From contig NW_019773870.1 of assembly GCF_001039355.2 (NCBI RefSeq), forward strand, positions 263,660 through 323,659: 60,000 bases of DNA, read 5' to 3'. Each line of letters starts with the position of its first letter. The stretch's first letter is position 1. Below, one piece after another: positions 13,642 to 50,400 of the stretch. A program made the position numbers and the translations under genes. Source of the DNA: Lingula anatina. Taxonomy: Eukaryota > Brachiopoda > Lingulata > Lingulida > Lingulidae. The notes under the pieces were generated by a model. The model was not told the DNA's origin and ran no database searches. It saw nothing but the letters and a program-made list of their open reading frames with translations.

Positions 13642-15245
13642 CTATAAGAAAGAGAAAATACACAAGTTAAGCAACATTAAAAGGTGACCACCATTTTTCA
13701 CCCAGGTACAGAAAAAATTGAAACAAACAAAATTTTGTATCAATTTAATTTTGAATGTAAAATTAATCTAGTCATTGTTTTCTAAACTTGGTTTGATTTA
13801 ATGTGTCAAAACAACACAGATAATAGCCAGGAACAACAATCACTGCATCAATATAACATGCACTGATCATATCCATACTGAAACCCAAGTATATTATATA
13901 TAAAATACTGACAGGGGCACTGACCACCATCTATGTGTTAACTCTTACACAAATGTATATAATAGATTAGAAGTAATTAAATAAATAATTGATGACATAT
14001 AAGACATTATTATGATACATAACTATAAATCTGACATATATATGTATTAACGTACTGGTACATCAAATTTTCATATCGAAAAAAATAAGGGATAATTTTG
14101 TCTTAAATTTTTTTTTTATCAGACTGCTACAGATAACTTCCCTGTGAATACATTTCTGGTTTTCGTTTTTAGCCATAAGACAAAAATTGACTTTGTATGT
14201 AAATCAAATTCCAACCTTTCCATTTTGGCACTTTGTGCAACTTGTTATTTTCATTTAAACATTAATATATTGAATAGGGTAGGGGTCCCAGGGTGGGGAT
14301 AGGGGCATTTTGGGAGGAAAATATATGGCGTGGACTGGAACAAAAACACTTGAACTTGCAGCCTCTGGTTCAAGAACACACAAACATCTTTTGCGGAGAT
14401 ATTTTGATGATAAAAGTTTTGGACAAGACTTGGATAACAATGATAAAACAAACTAAGCACATCTGAGAGAAGATTAATGTTCAAAAGCAATAAAGCTGTG
14501 AAAAAATGTACATAAACAAGGTGCATGTTTATTAAAATATAAATGATATATTTTGTTGCCAAAGGCCAAATCACATATATGAGACTAAAAACCATTTCAT
14601 TATTCTCATACTATAAAAACAATATTGGGTGTATGATGAAAAAACTGTTTATATATGACCCCCCTCCCCCAAAAAATTCCTCCCCCATTCCCCTTACTGG
14701 GTGAGGACTCCATGAACTTGCTCATTAAGACAAAAATGAAATTCACCAAATGAAACTGCCACTTTTCAAATCTTTGATAAAACTGCTTGGTGGCAAACTA
14801 AAATCTCAAGCATCAATCCCATTAATAGTCCTGAAATAAATCTTAATCAGTTGGGTTAAAAAGGCTGTGCTTAACAAAAGAGTTCTTTTTCAATCCTGGA
14901 ACTATGAATATCACAATGTTATGCATGTTTGTGAGGGTTTGATATAAAAAGTAAAAACTGAAATGTGACAATTCTGTGCACTGAACAATTTCACTCTCAT
15001 AGTTTAGCAACACCAAGAACATTTACCTGTTATCCATAGTCACTTTTAAAACAATAGGAAATAAGAAATACTGCTCAAATGTATGTAACAATTGTACTTA
15101 CCCATCTTATCTTTGGGGATCTAATCAAATATTTAAATTGCATCCCATTTATAAACAATTTTTTAATCTCATCTATGGAGATTAATTTAAATATTTAAAT
15201 TGCATCCCATTTTTAAAAGATCTTAAAACAATGTTTCACTTTCTT
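13642..15245 (-). other. CPSF6: Possible 3' UTR intron of CPSF6
   Basis: Fourteen bases after the CPSF6 stop, the minus strand reads GAGAG|GTAAGAAAG, a good donor (GT at 15245-15244). A strong acceptor (pyrimidine tract then TATAG) ends at 13642, and an exon could start at 13641. The span between has no exon that I recognise. The donor site is seen; the pairing is inferred. Confidence 0.35.
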
Positions 15246-15259
15246 ACCTCTCTTTCCAC

Positions 15260-40012
<24,753 letters not shown>

Positions 40013-41346
40013 TGTGTCGGTCTACCTCATGCCTTGTCCTTTAAGTATAGAACAGCAGTCTCAGTTTATTCGGGGTAAATACGTGCACATTGCACAGTAT
40101 ATCGAAGGTTGGTATATAACATAATGTTCAATAGTATAAATATCATACTTATTGTGTGCTCTGTATGCAATTTTGGATGAAATAATAATTTTGTAAAGAA
40201 TGAGGTAAAATTGCCACCTGGCGTGAGAAATAAGATTGTGGTCAAGACAAGCCTATTCCTAAGTGTACGTCAACTTTTGTTTTTGTTATAAGCTTGTGGT
40301 GCGAGGATATTCAGTGATTTTCCTTCCATTAAAAATGCAACATGAAGGTTTATCGATCCATATATCCTGTCCAAAAAATGATGTTTCTTGTCAAAAGGGT
40401 GGACTAAAAGTCGGTTGGTCCCTTAAAATAACTTTTAAACGTAATTCTCAGGAAAATCATCGGTTCATTAAGGTTTAGGGCAAGTTATATAGCACAATAT
40501 CCAACATATTTAAACACCATTTTTCTACTCTAGCCATCCCTTAAATCCTGGGAGTGAAGAAAATGGGTAATTTCTGTATGCTCAGACGTCTAACAACAAT
40601 CATGTGGGTTTTGGAAGCCTGTTTATTGGTGAGTTGAAGTAATTGTGGACCTTATTCCGCTCGTTACCGTTCTATCAGTAGGGCCTAATATATCAACTAC
40701 ATGTAGCTAGTAGAGGTGTCCTGGATGATTTTTTAAACGGTATCTGTTGTATGCCATATACATGTAAGAATATTGCCAATAATTGTCTGTCCAGTATGAA
40801 ATAAATTTGATGTGATCTATGTGTACAGTGTTTCCATGGATGTGGGTTACACTTTCCCAAATTCTAGGGCCCTGCAAACCCATTAAGTGGGTCCTAGTAC
40901 AATTGTGGCTGTAGTTGTCAACTTAACGAAATTTTTGTATTTATTTATTTCAAGGTTTTGATTTGTGTGTGTGAAGGTGTTTTCTCCATGAATTCTATCT
41001 CAATTCATTTTGGTATTCTTCAGTGTACAATTATATTCAAACAGGCGTTATCCTTCATGCTCCTATTCACACCGATCATAACGTTGGTTAATGCTGGTTA
41101 TTAGCCAAGACCCCAAGCCCCCTCCCCTCACCTTTCTTAGCATACCACTTCAGCACACGATAAAGTTTTATCACTTTTATTGCTCTTTTATTGATGCTAA
41201 TGTATTGTTGATGGTTAGAGCGTGCACGCGCAGTGGCGTTTAAATGACCCAAGGAACTCTTTCGGAGGATCTGTGGCCAAGCGGTTCGTAGTCTGGATGT
41301 GGGAGTAATGGAAACGCAAATCATTTCACGCCAGGATTCAGTTGCC
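40013..41346. promoter_or_regulatory. Shared upstream region between CPSF6 and the channel gene
   Basis: The two start codons face away from each other across 1334 bases, so both promoters should lie here or in the first introns/5' UTRs. I see no clear TATA box, CpG island or coding sequence in it. Confidence 0.45.
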
Positions 41347-44300
41347 ATGGAGAAAGATAAAACATGGGAGAAAGCGGCGAAAGTCTCTTTCAGGTAATCT
41401 GTAGTGTTGACTTAATCTTTTTCACTTCCCGAGTCGTTTAATTTTTTGTTTAAATTGGTCCAGGTTTGCTTCAAAATTAAGTGGGTTTTATTAACGATAG
41501 TCATAATATGTATATCTTTTTGAAAATTATGAAAATTCTAAAAATCTGTAAAAATTAGATTCATAGGTGAAACAATGAATTCGTTGGGTTGCCTTTACTG
41601 CCCACTGTTAACTTATCCATTTATTTGAAACGCTCAATCATACCTTGCCTCCGTGCATGCTCCCGAATATCAATAAATTAAGCGTTTTTAAAACGTACGT
41701 GTATAACTGTTTTAATCATGGTATATTAGACTCATAAGGTGTTTTGATTAAAGATCTTCCCTCTGTGCATTAAAAGTTTTGAAAAAATCTCAACTTTTCT
41801 TCACCGCCCAAATCATTTTGATTTTTTTATGATGTCTTAGAAATCCAGCAAATCATCTTTATTGTTATGAACAATTTCACATCTGAAATATGTCACATCG
41901 GCCCTCGACCAAAAGTCTGGAAATTGATTTTTTTCTATTAATCAGAAAGTATTAATATACGGTTTTAATATCTATATATTGCAGTACTCATATAAAATAA
42001 ATAGGGTGTAAAGTGGACGCTTTGTTGGCGCAAAATACTCAGTGAAAAAGGATTTTTGATCACGTTTTCGACAATAAACCTTTCTTTTGATATTAAATTT
42101 CAATTTTACGTTTTAAATTATCTAAAAACACTGAAAACTAGCCAAATTCAATGCCTTCATTAATACACGCGATCTTGAAATTTGAGATTTTTACAACTAA
42201 TGCAGTTTATAACTTCAAGCATCGCTATCACAAAACACGCCGTATTTGGATTAAAAAAAAAAAATGAAAAACGCCTTCTTTGTTTAGCAGCAACAATATG
42301 TTCTCAAGATAAGTTTAAGAAATTTTATGACACCTGAGTAGCACTCAAAACCTGCAACAGAGGAGCATGTTGTTTATTCTATTGGATTTTCATGTGTGCA
42401 AGGTCACAAAACCCTGGACTTCAATACACGCGCAGGCAGCTATACTCCACATGGGCCTTACTGAACGACTGATAAAACTAAAATGGATACAAGAAATAAA
42501 CGTCGACAAACAAAATGACAGCTGACATAATTTTGCGTTTGTTGATTATTAATTGATAAATCACGGTCTATTTGGGGAAGTCCCAGATTGAAAAACTATA
42601 CAATAAAATTTATGGTCACTCCATTTATCTAGCATTATTGCCCTTTACCAGTTCCAAACTGGCCAGGATTTAAGGTTGACTTTGCACTGAGCACCTGAAA
42701 ATTGTAAGAATTTAATGCTAGAAACATGTCAATATTTATAGCATTTCATTTGATACTACGATAAAATTTTGAAAATAGGTCTTTCTTTAAGACTACAACG
42801 TCTCATTTTCCCCAATATTTTCCCTTCGTTTGCAAACACGCACAAAAATTTACTTCCTGACACAAAACTGATTAAATTCTCAATCTTGTGATTAAACATT
42901 TTGAAGCATCACAAGCAAAACAGTTTTGGAGAGGGGGATTATTAATAGATAATTTTATTCGAATTTATTGAGTTATAGCTGTATTACTTTGCTTCGTTGA
43001 ATTCGATCTATTTTCAAGCATCATGGCCAAAAAACTGGACCTCAGTAATAATATGAACTAATTTTCCAGGAAGAGACTAACGAAGTATCTGTACAGCTAC
43101 CCACTTTTAATGGCTATCAGCATTCTTTCCATAGCGGACGCTGGGTGTGTAGTAGGGGAAGTGTTGATTGATTTAACTCTAACCAATGGTAAGAACTGTA
43201 GCCCGCCAAATAAAAATGCATGATGTGTTTTCGTTTAATTGGATGTTTATTTTAACCACGTGACAAATGATTTTGATGAAAAAAAATTACCTAACGGAAC
43301 TAAGTAATTGGTTAAGAGGTAATAGTAAATGGCATATGAAGGTTATTGCTTTTGCCCTTAACATCAATACTCGATATACTGTCCGTATTGCAGGAAAAAC
43401 GGAGGCAGCAGAGTCTTACGTGACTTCCATTCGTCAAGCTCTGTATGACAGGTTTCCACACTTAAAAAGCAGAGCTACAGAAAGCGTCTCAGATTTAATC
43501 CGCAAGATTAGCAACATCCACTGCCCACGACCAACCACGTCTGAGAGCACCGTTAGTCACGCCCCGACCCAAACCGAAGAACCTGGCGTCTTGTATTTGA
43601 ATGTGCTGACAGGATCACTTTCAAAACAGGCAGTCCCCGGGCAGCCTAGCAATTGTTCACTACCTGGTGATACTGACCAATGCCCCCATGCCCTCGAACA
43701 TGTCTTGAAAGAAATCGGCCACGTATTGCATATGCTGAGTCTTTTTATTCTGTCAAGTATTGTTTTTGTGGTATGTTGTTTTCCTATCTTTCCATAACAG
43801 TGTACAGTTTTTCTAAACCTGTGCAGTCTTTGTTAGTACTACACTTAAAAATTCTTCTATAGACAAATAAATAGTTGTAACGTGCATACTTTTTTTTTTA
43901 ATTTCAAAAAAAGTCAGTGTGATGCAAAGGTACTCAATTTAGAAAATGCTAATTTCCTTCATTGGTGGGAAGCAAACATGTAGAATCTCGTATTTACCTT
44001 TTTTTCCTGCAGCACTGTTTGAGAATAATAGCAACAAAAAGAAGATTCTTTCAGTATAAGTTTCAGGTAAGTGATATTTAATCAATCAAATGCACAGAGG
44101 TTGAATTTTTGGCGAAAAAGTTCTTATAAAAGGGACTCATACCGCGTTTTCTACACGTCTCAGTAGCAGATCTAGGGGGAGGGGCAGGGATGGGGGGGGG
44201 GGGGGGGCAAAGAGGACCACGTGCTGCCCTCCCCTCACAAAGCAGTATAAAAAGAGAGATGAAACCAAACCAAGAACATTTATATATCATGATTTAATTG

Positions 44301-45289
44301 TTCTGGTCTACTAGTTTCAATTTGACTCTATTCAATCACCAAAATCTTTTGATCCTGCCCCCTCCTCCCTCTAGCAGAATTCTGGGTCCGCCAGTCCCCC
44401 TGTCGACTCCATTTATTCAAAATCAAGTATCCAGTTGCGTTTTCCTGATAATTTTCTGGATGGGGATTTACGAAATTCTCTCGACTTCGTGAGCCTCGTG
44501 CTTGGTCTTTTAATTCGGTGTTTAGGGATAGCCTTATTTGCCATGTTAAAACAAGACATATTCAAATAATACATCTAAGAACCAAAATGCAGATTGTAGA
44601 AAGATATTCACCCACTTCGCTTTTTTAATCTTTTTTATCTCTTAAAAGAGATAATATTTCAATTATGTAAACTCAGCAATGATTATCTAAATAGCAACAA
44701 ACATTGCTGGTTAACAAGGCTGATAAACCAGTAATCAAATGTGAATATATTATAGGTATTTGATGCTGCCGTGGTCACCATTTCACTTGTGTTAGACTTG
44801 GCGTTTCTGAAAGGTATTTGGTCTGACGATACCGGGGAGGCAGCAGTATTAGTGCTTGTCTTAGTGCCGTGGAGGGTGATAAGAATTGTGAACAGTAAGT
44901 GATTTTTTACCATGGAGGGTAATAAGAATTGTAAGCATTAGGTTATTGTTTGGCGATAAAGGTGTCAATATATATACTTCCAGTGCAAGATATACTGGAA
45001 ACATTGCAAATCTAAAATTAATTGGACTATTTAACCATGTGAGGGCACCTGTAGTTCACAGGAGGTCTTCCTCGAATCGGGGGGCTTCCATTGATTTCAG
45101 GTCTCTACACACCAAGACGCGAAAGTTGAGAAAGTAAAGCAAGATTTACTCCGAGAAATGGCCGAATGTGGGTACGTATATGCCATGATGCCACAGAGTG
45201 CCAAGACCGTAATATGCGAATTTGAAAATGTTTTGGGTGGCAATATTACTTTAAAACTTGCTTGCTATTACAATCTTTATTGTGCATAA
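41347..45289 (+). CDS. HVCN1: Divergent Hv1-type voltage-sensor / proton channel
   Basis: Hv1 channels are S1-S4 voltage sensors that conduct protons out of cells. Exons are 41347-41393, 43070-43188, 43394-43770, 44013-44066 and 44756-44894, with a possible last exon from 45101. Phases join through S4, giving about 245 residues. S1 has IADAGCVVGEVLIDL with Asp39 at the place of human D112. S2 is LSLFILSSIVFVHCLRII. S2-S3 has KRRFFQYKFQVFDAAVV, close to human LEFFHHKFEILDAVV. S3 has LVLDLAF. S4 is VPWRVIRIVN, against human RLWRVARIIN. The S1-S2 loop is about 100 residues and has an N-C-S sequon. The N-terminus before S1 is short (about 28 residues). The family call rests on S1, S2-S3 and the WRVxRIxN motif. 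TMEM266 or another voltage-sensor protein is the alternative. Conduction is not assured, because key residues differ. Confidence 0.72.
44867..44938 (+). repeat. Tandem copy of the S4-coding segment
   Basis: The S4 end of the channel exon (44867-44894) recurs at 44910-44937 just inside the intron. Both read CC(G/A)TGGAGGGT(G/A)ATAAGAATTGT. The second copy would run into a TAG in the intron frame. Confidence 0.75.
45101..45289 (+). CDS. Possible last exon of the channel gene: coiled-coil tail
   Basis: After a TTTCAG acceptor ending at 45100, one frame reads VSTHQDAKVEKVKQDLLREM and continues to a TAA at 45287-45289 (62 residues). The heptad-like spacing suits the C-terminal coiled coil by which Hv1 channels dimerise. 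However, the preceding exon ends in phase 1 (44894), and that phase puts this exon in a different frame: it reads SLYTPRRES and stops at 45127-45129. The tail is therefore unresolved. Confidence 0.4.
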   Translation, partial: VSTHQDAKVEKVKQDLLREMAECGYVYAMMPQSAKTVICEFENVLGGNITLKLACYYNLYCA

Positions 45290-45554
45290 AATGATTGCCT
45301 AACGATTTTTTTCTGACAACCCCAGACGTTGTACGAATACTCAGCAGTTCAAGTGTGATCTCGAGTCTTTACCGCGGGGTTTCTCCATCCACCAGAAGCA
45401 CTCTCTTTCAAAATTCTCTTGCTTTCCTCGCTCATCCGTTTTCTCACGACTTTCTTTCTTCCCATGACTGTGTATATAACTGTGTTCTGCTTAGCTGACG
45501 TAAGACTTATGAGCTGCCAGGGCACGCGTAACAGCTTAAGAAGTTAGACAACCA

Positions 45555-45640
45555 TTCTTGCCCCGCCCCCCATAGTAACGGTGCTTGACAACGGAGGCGG
45601 AGCCTAAAGCCTGCCACCCGTACCAGTCAGGACAGGTAGA
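45555..45640. promoter_or_regulatory. GC-rich patch, candidate CCDC47 promoter
   Basis: A local G+C-rich stretch carries the GC box CCCCGCCCCC at 45561-45570 and a purine-rich GGAGGCGGAGCC segment at 45592-45603. It sits between the channel gene's last exon and the first visible CCDC47 exon, in otherwise AT-rich DNA. Position and composition are the only support. Confidence 0.3.
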
Positions 45641-45784
45641 AAAACTCGTCCAAATGTATATTTTTAGTCCGTGTTTCACAAATATAACTTAATTGAGTAT
45701 TAGATACAAAATTGATTATTTCTAACGTATAAAAAACTAAAAATCGAGTTTTAGACGTATTTTTAATATCCTAGACCCCTTAAN

Positions 45785-47372
45785 CCGATCTGGATGATAA
45801 CGACTTTGCAGAATTTGAAGAAATAGATGAAGGTAATCTGTAAGATTAAGTTTTATGATCATAAAAACATGAGATTCTGAAGTACTTAGATTTTATACGA
45901 GTAGAAAAGTCATTTGGAATTGGAAAAAAAATTTGAAAATTTTTGAAAATTTCTCTTAGTCAGGTGATGCCTTTTTGTGCACAAGGATATCACAAAATGT
46001 AGCAGTTAAGCAGATAACTCAGCAAAGATAACAATAATAAATTAAAATAATTTAGATGAAGGTCGACTCGAGTCACAGAGCTTTACTAGTATGTGAAGTG
46101 GAGGAAATAATTTGAGAGACTTTGTATCGTCAGTTAACTCCTCTATTCTGCCCTACGGACTTTGCAGTGATTGCTTTTCCTAACTTCAATCACAGTTTGA
46201 GCCGAAAACGATGGGTCTTGCCATGCTGTAACCATGGTTTATAGTAACCATATTTTTATTTTTAGTGATAACTCTGATGAAAGTGAACACCATGCATTTT
46301 TAAATGTACTTCAGCAATAATTGATCTGATGATATCTGTTGCAGAAGAGGCAGCATTTGAACAGCCTCCTCAGCAACAACAACAACAGCAACAACAGCAG
46401 CAGCAGCAAAAGCAGTTTGGAGAACAGCCCAAGAAGGTTGTCATGGCACCAGTTGATGACGATGAGGAAGAAGACGGAGTTGTAGAGGTAAATTTCAGAA
46501 GGTTATAAACCACTTGTTGTCCTTTGTAAATAATCTTTAAAAGCCATCCATGTAAAGTAAAGAAGAGTAGTATGAGCTGTCATTTAAGTATCTGTGTGAT
46601 TATTTAGTATATTCGTAATTTCTTCCAGATATGCCTTTCAAAACATTGCCATGTCTTTCCCCTCTCTAGGATTACCCCTGTAAATTTTGGCATTATGTAT
46701 AATAATATTTATAATATTTGCAGTTAGATTTCTTAGGTTAAAAGTATCGTAATAATCCTGTGTATTGCAGTGTGTTTTTGGTCTGGTCTTGGTTTCTCCA
46801 CCACAGGCAAAAATATGTTATGTTTCTTAATATTTGATTTATTTTTGTTGTGAATTTTAAGAAGCCAAGTCCTAGTCAAAGCTAAAACTGTTCTTAGCAT
46901 CCCTAGTTATTACATTTTCAATTTTGAGATTAGAAGTTGTTGATGTTGTGTTTTCTCTCTAAAACTGTCCAACATGAAACATTTTCTTTTTGTGTAATTT
47001 TGTTATAATTTTTTATTACTACAGGATGAGGATGAGTTTGAGCACTTGGATGATGAGGAATTTGAAGGCATCGACCAAGACACGGTCAACCTGAGGAAGG
47101 GGAAGGATCAGACCCCTCCCCCCTTGGAAATAACAAAGGTGATGCTAGCTTTTGATACTATTGCCTCAAGAATAAGTGAAATGTCCACTCTCCTAGAAAC
47201 CATCACGGTGACCCCCCCCTCCCCTCCAAAAAAAAAAAAAAATAAAAAATAATAATAATAATAAAATAACTATAATAAAACAATAATAATTATATACTCT
47301 ATACAGAGTTTTAATAGAATATTTTACTCAGATTAGCCCTCTGAGTGACTTAATCAGATAACCCTTTTTACT

Positions 47373-47415
<43 letters not shown>

Positions 47416-50400
47416 TAATGATTTTTAAATTTATTTTTATAATTATTTTTATCTTTCTACATTGATAAAAAGCATTAATGACATTTCCTCATTTAAAGTT
47501 GTTGTGATTTGATATTTTTTTTCATATTTTCTCAGATTCCTCTTCACCTGAGAACCAACTGGGACAGTTTCTATCTGGAAATGCTGATGTTGGCAGGACT
47601 GGCTGTCTACTTCCTCAACTTCATTGCAGGGAAAACCAAGAACAGTAAACTGGCCACTGCCTGGTTTGACGCACATAAAGAGTTGCTACATAAAGAGTTC
47701 AGTATAGTGGGTAGGTGTGGGGAAAATGTATGTTGATTTATGAAAGAACAGTTTCATTAGCTTGATATTTAATAGTTACTGGTAGTGTAACATGTGAATA
47801 ATGTACTTCTCAAGTCAGACAAAATTGATATGCTGGTGAATGAGCAGCAACGTAATTTTTTTTTTCAAAATGTGTCATATTTAACAAGCATGGCTGCAGC
47901 TAGATTTACAGTTGCTTACTTTATTGTGTTTTCAGTTGTCTTTCTTTCTTTCACCTTTAAACATGTAGATTCAGTCATGCGCTATCATTGCTAAGGGTAC
48001 ATGCCTTCCTAATTGTTAGTTTGTAAAAAAGTACGTGAAGATTTTATATTTTGTTCTCTCTATCCACCAGGTGATGACGGCCAGTCCAAGGAACCCACAG
48101 AGAACCACCTATTAAAGGAGTCAGAGCACACTTACTCCCTCTGGTGTAGTGGAAGAGTGTGCTGCGAAGGAATGTTGGTGGAGCTGAAATTATTAAAACG
48201 CCAAGATCTCATCAATACGATATCGCGGATGTTGAGCCCAAAGTCAGATCAGATAGTAAGTAGCAGTATTTAGATCTTCATTGGAGGCTTGTGGTTTATC
48301 ATCTGACAGTTATGTTGTACATTTTTATTGTGAGAAGTCTTGAAAATATGATGTACATTTTAAGTACAAATCTTTTCTGAATCCTAATTTGGGAGTAAAG
48401 TCAAACTTTCAGTGATTTAATACATTTGGTATGAAAGTTAATGATAGCTCCATGATGTTAATTTGTAAGACAAACATTATGTGTAAGTAAGCATGTTAAC
48501 CACAACTTCTTGAAGGACTTAGATTTTGGCCTACCAGTGTATGAATGCTCATGATAATTATTTTAGTGTCAGTATCAACTTGAACCTAATGTTGCTGTTA
48601 TGTTATTTTGTGATCTGTTTTGTTGTTTTATATTCCATTTGATAAAAGTCATAATGAAAGAGATAGATACGGATGGTTTTTTGTTTGTTTTTGGTGATAT
48701 ATTATATTCTAGTTTAGTGATTAATGTTCCAGTTGATAAAAGTTACCATGGAAGAGACAGAGATGGATAGTTTTGTGTTTGCTGTTGCTCAGAAGAAGGT
48801 GGCTTCCAAGCTGTTAAAAGAGCAGACAGATCTGGTAGGTGTGGAGCTGTCTTCTCTCTCTCTCTCTCTCTCTCTCTCATCCACTTTATTTTAACTAACA
48901 ATACAACTTTATGTTGTCTCAAGTTATGCTTTTTGGATAAGACACTAAAGCTTACAATATATTTGCCAACTTCACTAAAATGAAAATTATGTTAATCTAA
49001 TTAAACCAAAGTGAAATATTTTTTGCCACTGGATTAAAAGAAAATACACACCCTTTTGAACTGGGTATTTTTTCCCCAATGTCACGTGAAATTAAATTTT
49101 GAATAGTAAGATGAATATTAAATACATAAAACCAGGCGTAATTATTTTCATATGACAACTCATTTTTATATAAAGCATTATGTGGTCTAACAGTTAAATA
49201 TCTTTACTTTCATTTTAGAACTTTTTCTGTGCTGAGAAGAAAGGTATTGATAAAGGGAATATCCCCCCGTCCCTGCAAGTGCTGAGTGAGATAGGAGAGG
49301 CCACATCTGCTGTATTTGACAAGACTGTAAGTAGCATCCAGTCTGCCACATAAACACTAGAGCCAGTGTTAGAAATTAAGGCTGGACCGTCTGCCCGGGG
49401 CTGACAACTTTCAGAACGGGCTGAGAAGTTTTCCCACCCGGCAGACATTTGAGCCAGCTACTTTTCAAAATTGCTGAACTTTCAGTCCAGCAACTAATTT
49501 TCCTAAGAGAAAAACACTGACTAGAGCCATGCCAAATGTCAGTATGAAATCGAAGCAGGCCAAGTAACATTTATTCAGTTCTTGGCCACCATGTCTGCTT
49601 TTATTCCATGTCCTGTAAGCCCCTACCTCCCCGTGTACCTGCAGTGCTTGCATTATCAAGATTTTTTTTAAAGGTCCACTTTGATCTCCGGTTGTTGTAA
49701 CTCTGTTTCCAATAATCTATATGATTAATAAACTTATCATGTTGATATTTTCCTTTTCAGTTTTGTGCTGTGTTGAACAGATATGAGAGCAATATTGAGT
49801 TCATTCACTTCTCAGATCAGTACTCTGGCCCCAAGCAGCAAGAGTGAGTACTAAGATATCATTCAAGTGGGCACTTAACATTTTTATTGAGTCAGTACTC
49901 TTTGGGATAAGTTTGAATTTTTTTTTTACAACACTTAATTTCTTTTATTCCTAGATATTTTTGGATGTGTTAGTTTTGCATGTGGAGTGCTCAATATACA
50001 TCCCTTGCAGAATGAACTAATAAGGCAAACTACTGCAAGTTAATATTTCTTAATGTCTGGGGAAAAAGAAAATTTTAATTATATCATGACAGATTTGGAA
50101 GCCAATTGTGTTAGATGAGCAAGAAAGCAATCGGTACAGATTTTTCACACTCTCTCTCTTTTAGTCAAGACACCCCAACCACCCTCCCAGAAACCAAGAA
50201 GGTGCTTCTGTTTTGCTTCAATGGTGAGTTACCAAGTTTCAGAGAAGAAAATTAGTTAGTGTATGGCACATGTCTTTAACCAGGCAACTTTTCAGCTGTC
50301 CTTTTGGACTCCCGGTTTCCATTTTGGATGGACATTTTTTTATTTTCATTTTTATTATATGTTTATTATATTTCATTTATAATTTACATCACATGGAGCA

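Noticed and set aside
41265-41345. tRNA-like start (TGTGGCCAAGCGGTTCGTAG) on the plus strand
   Set aside because: The D-arm-like phrase resembles a serine/leucine tRNA, but no anticodon arm, T-loop or closing acceptor stem follows.
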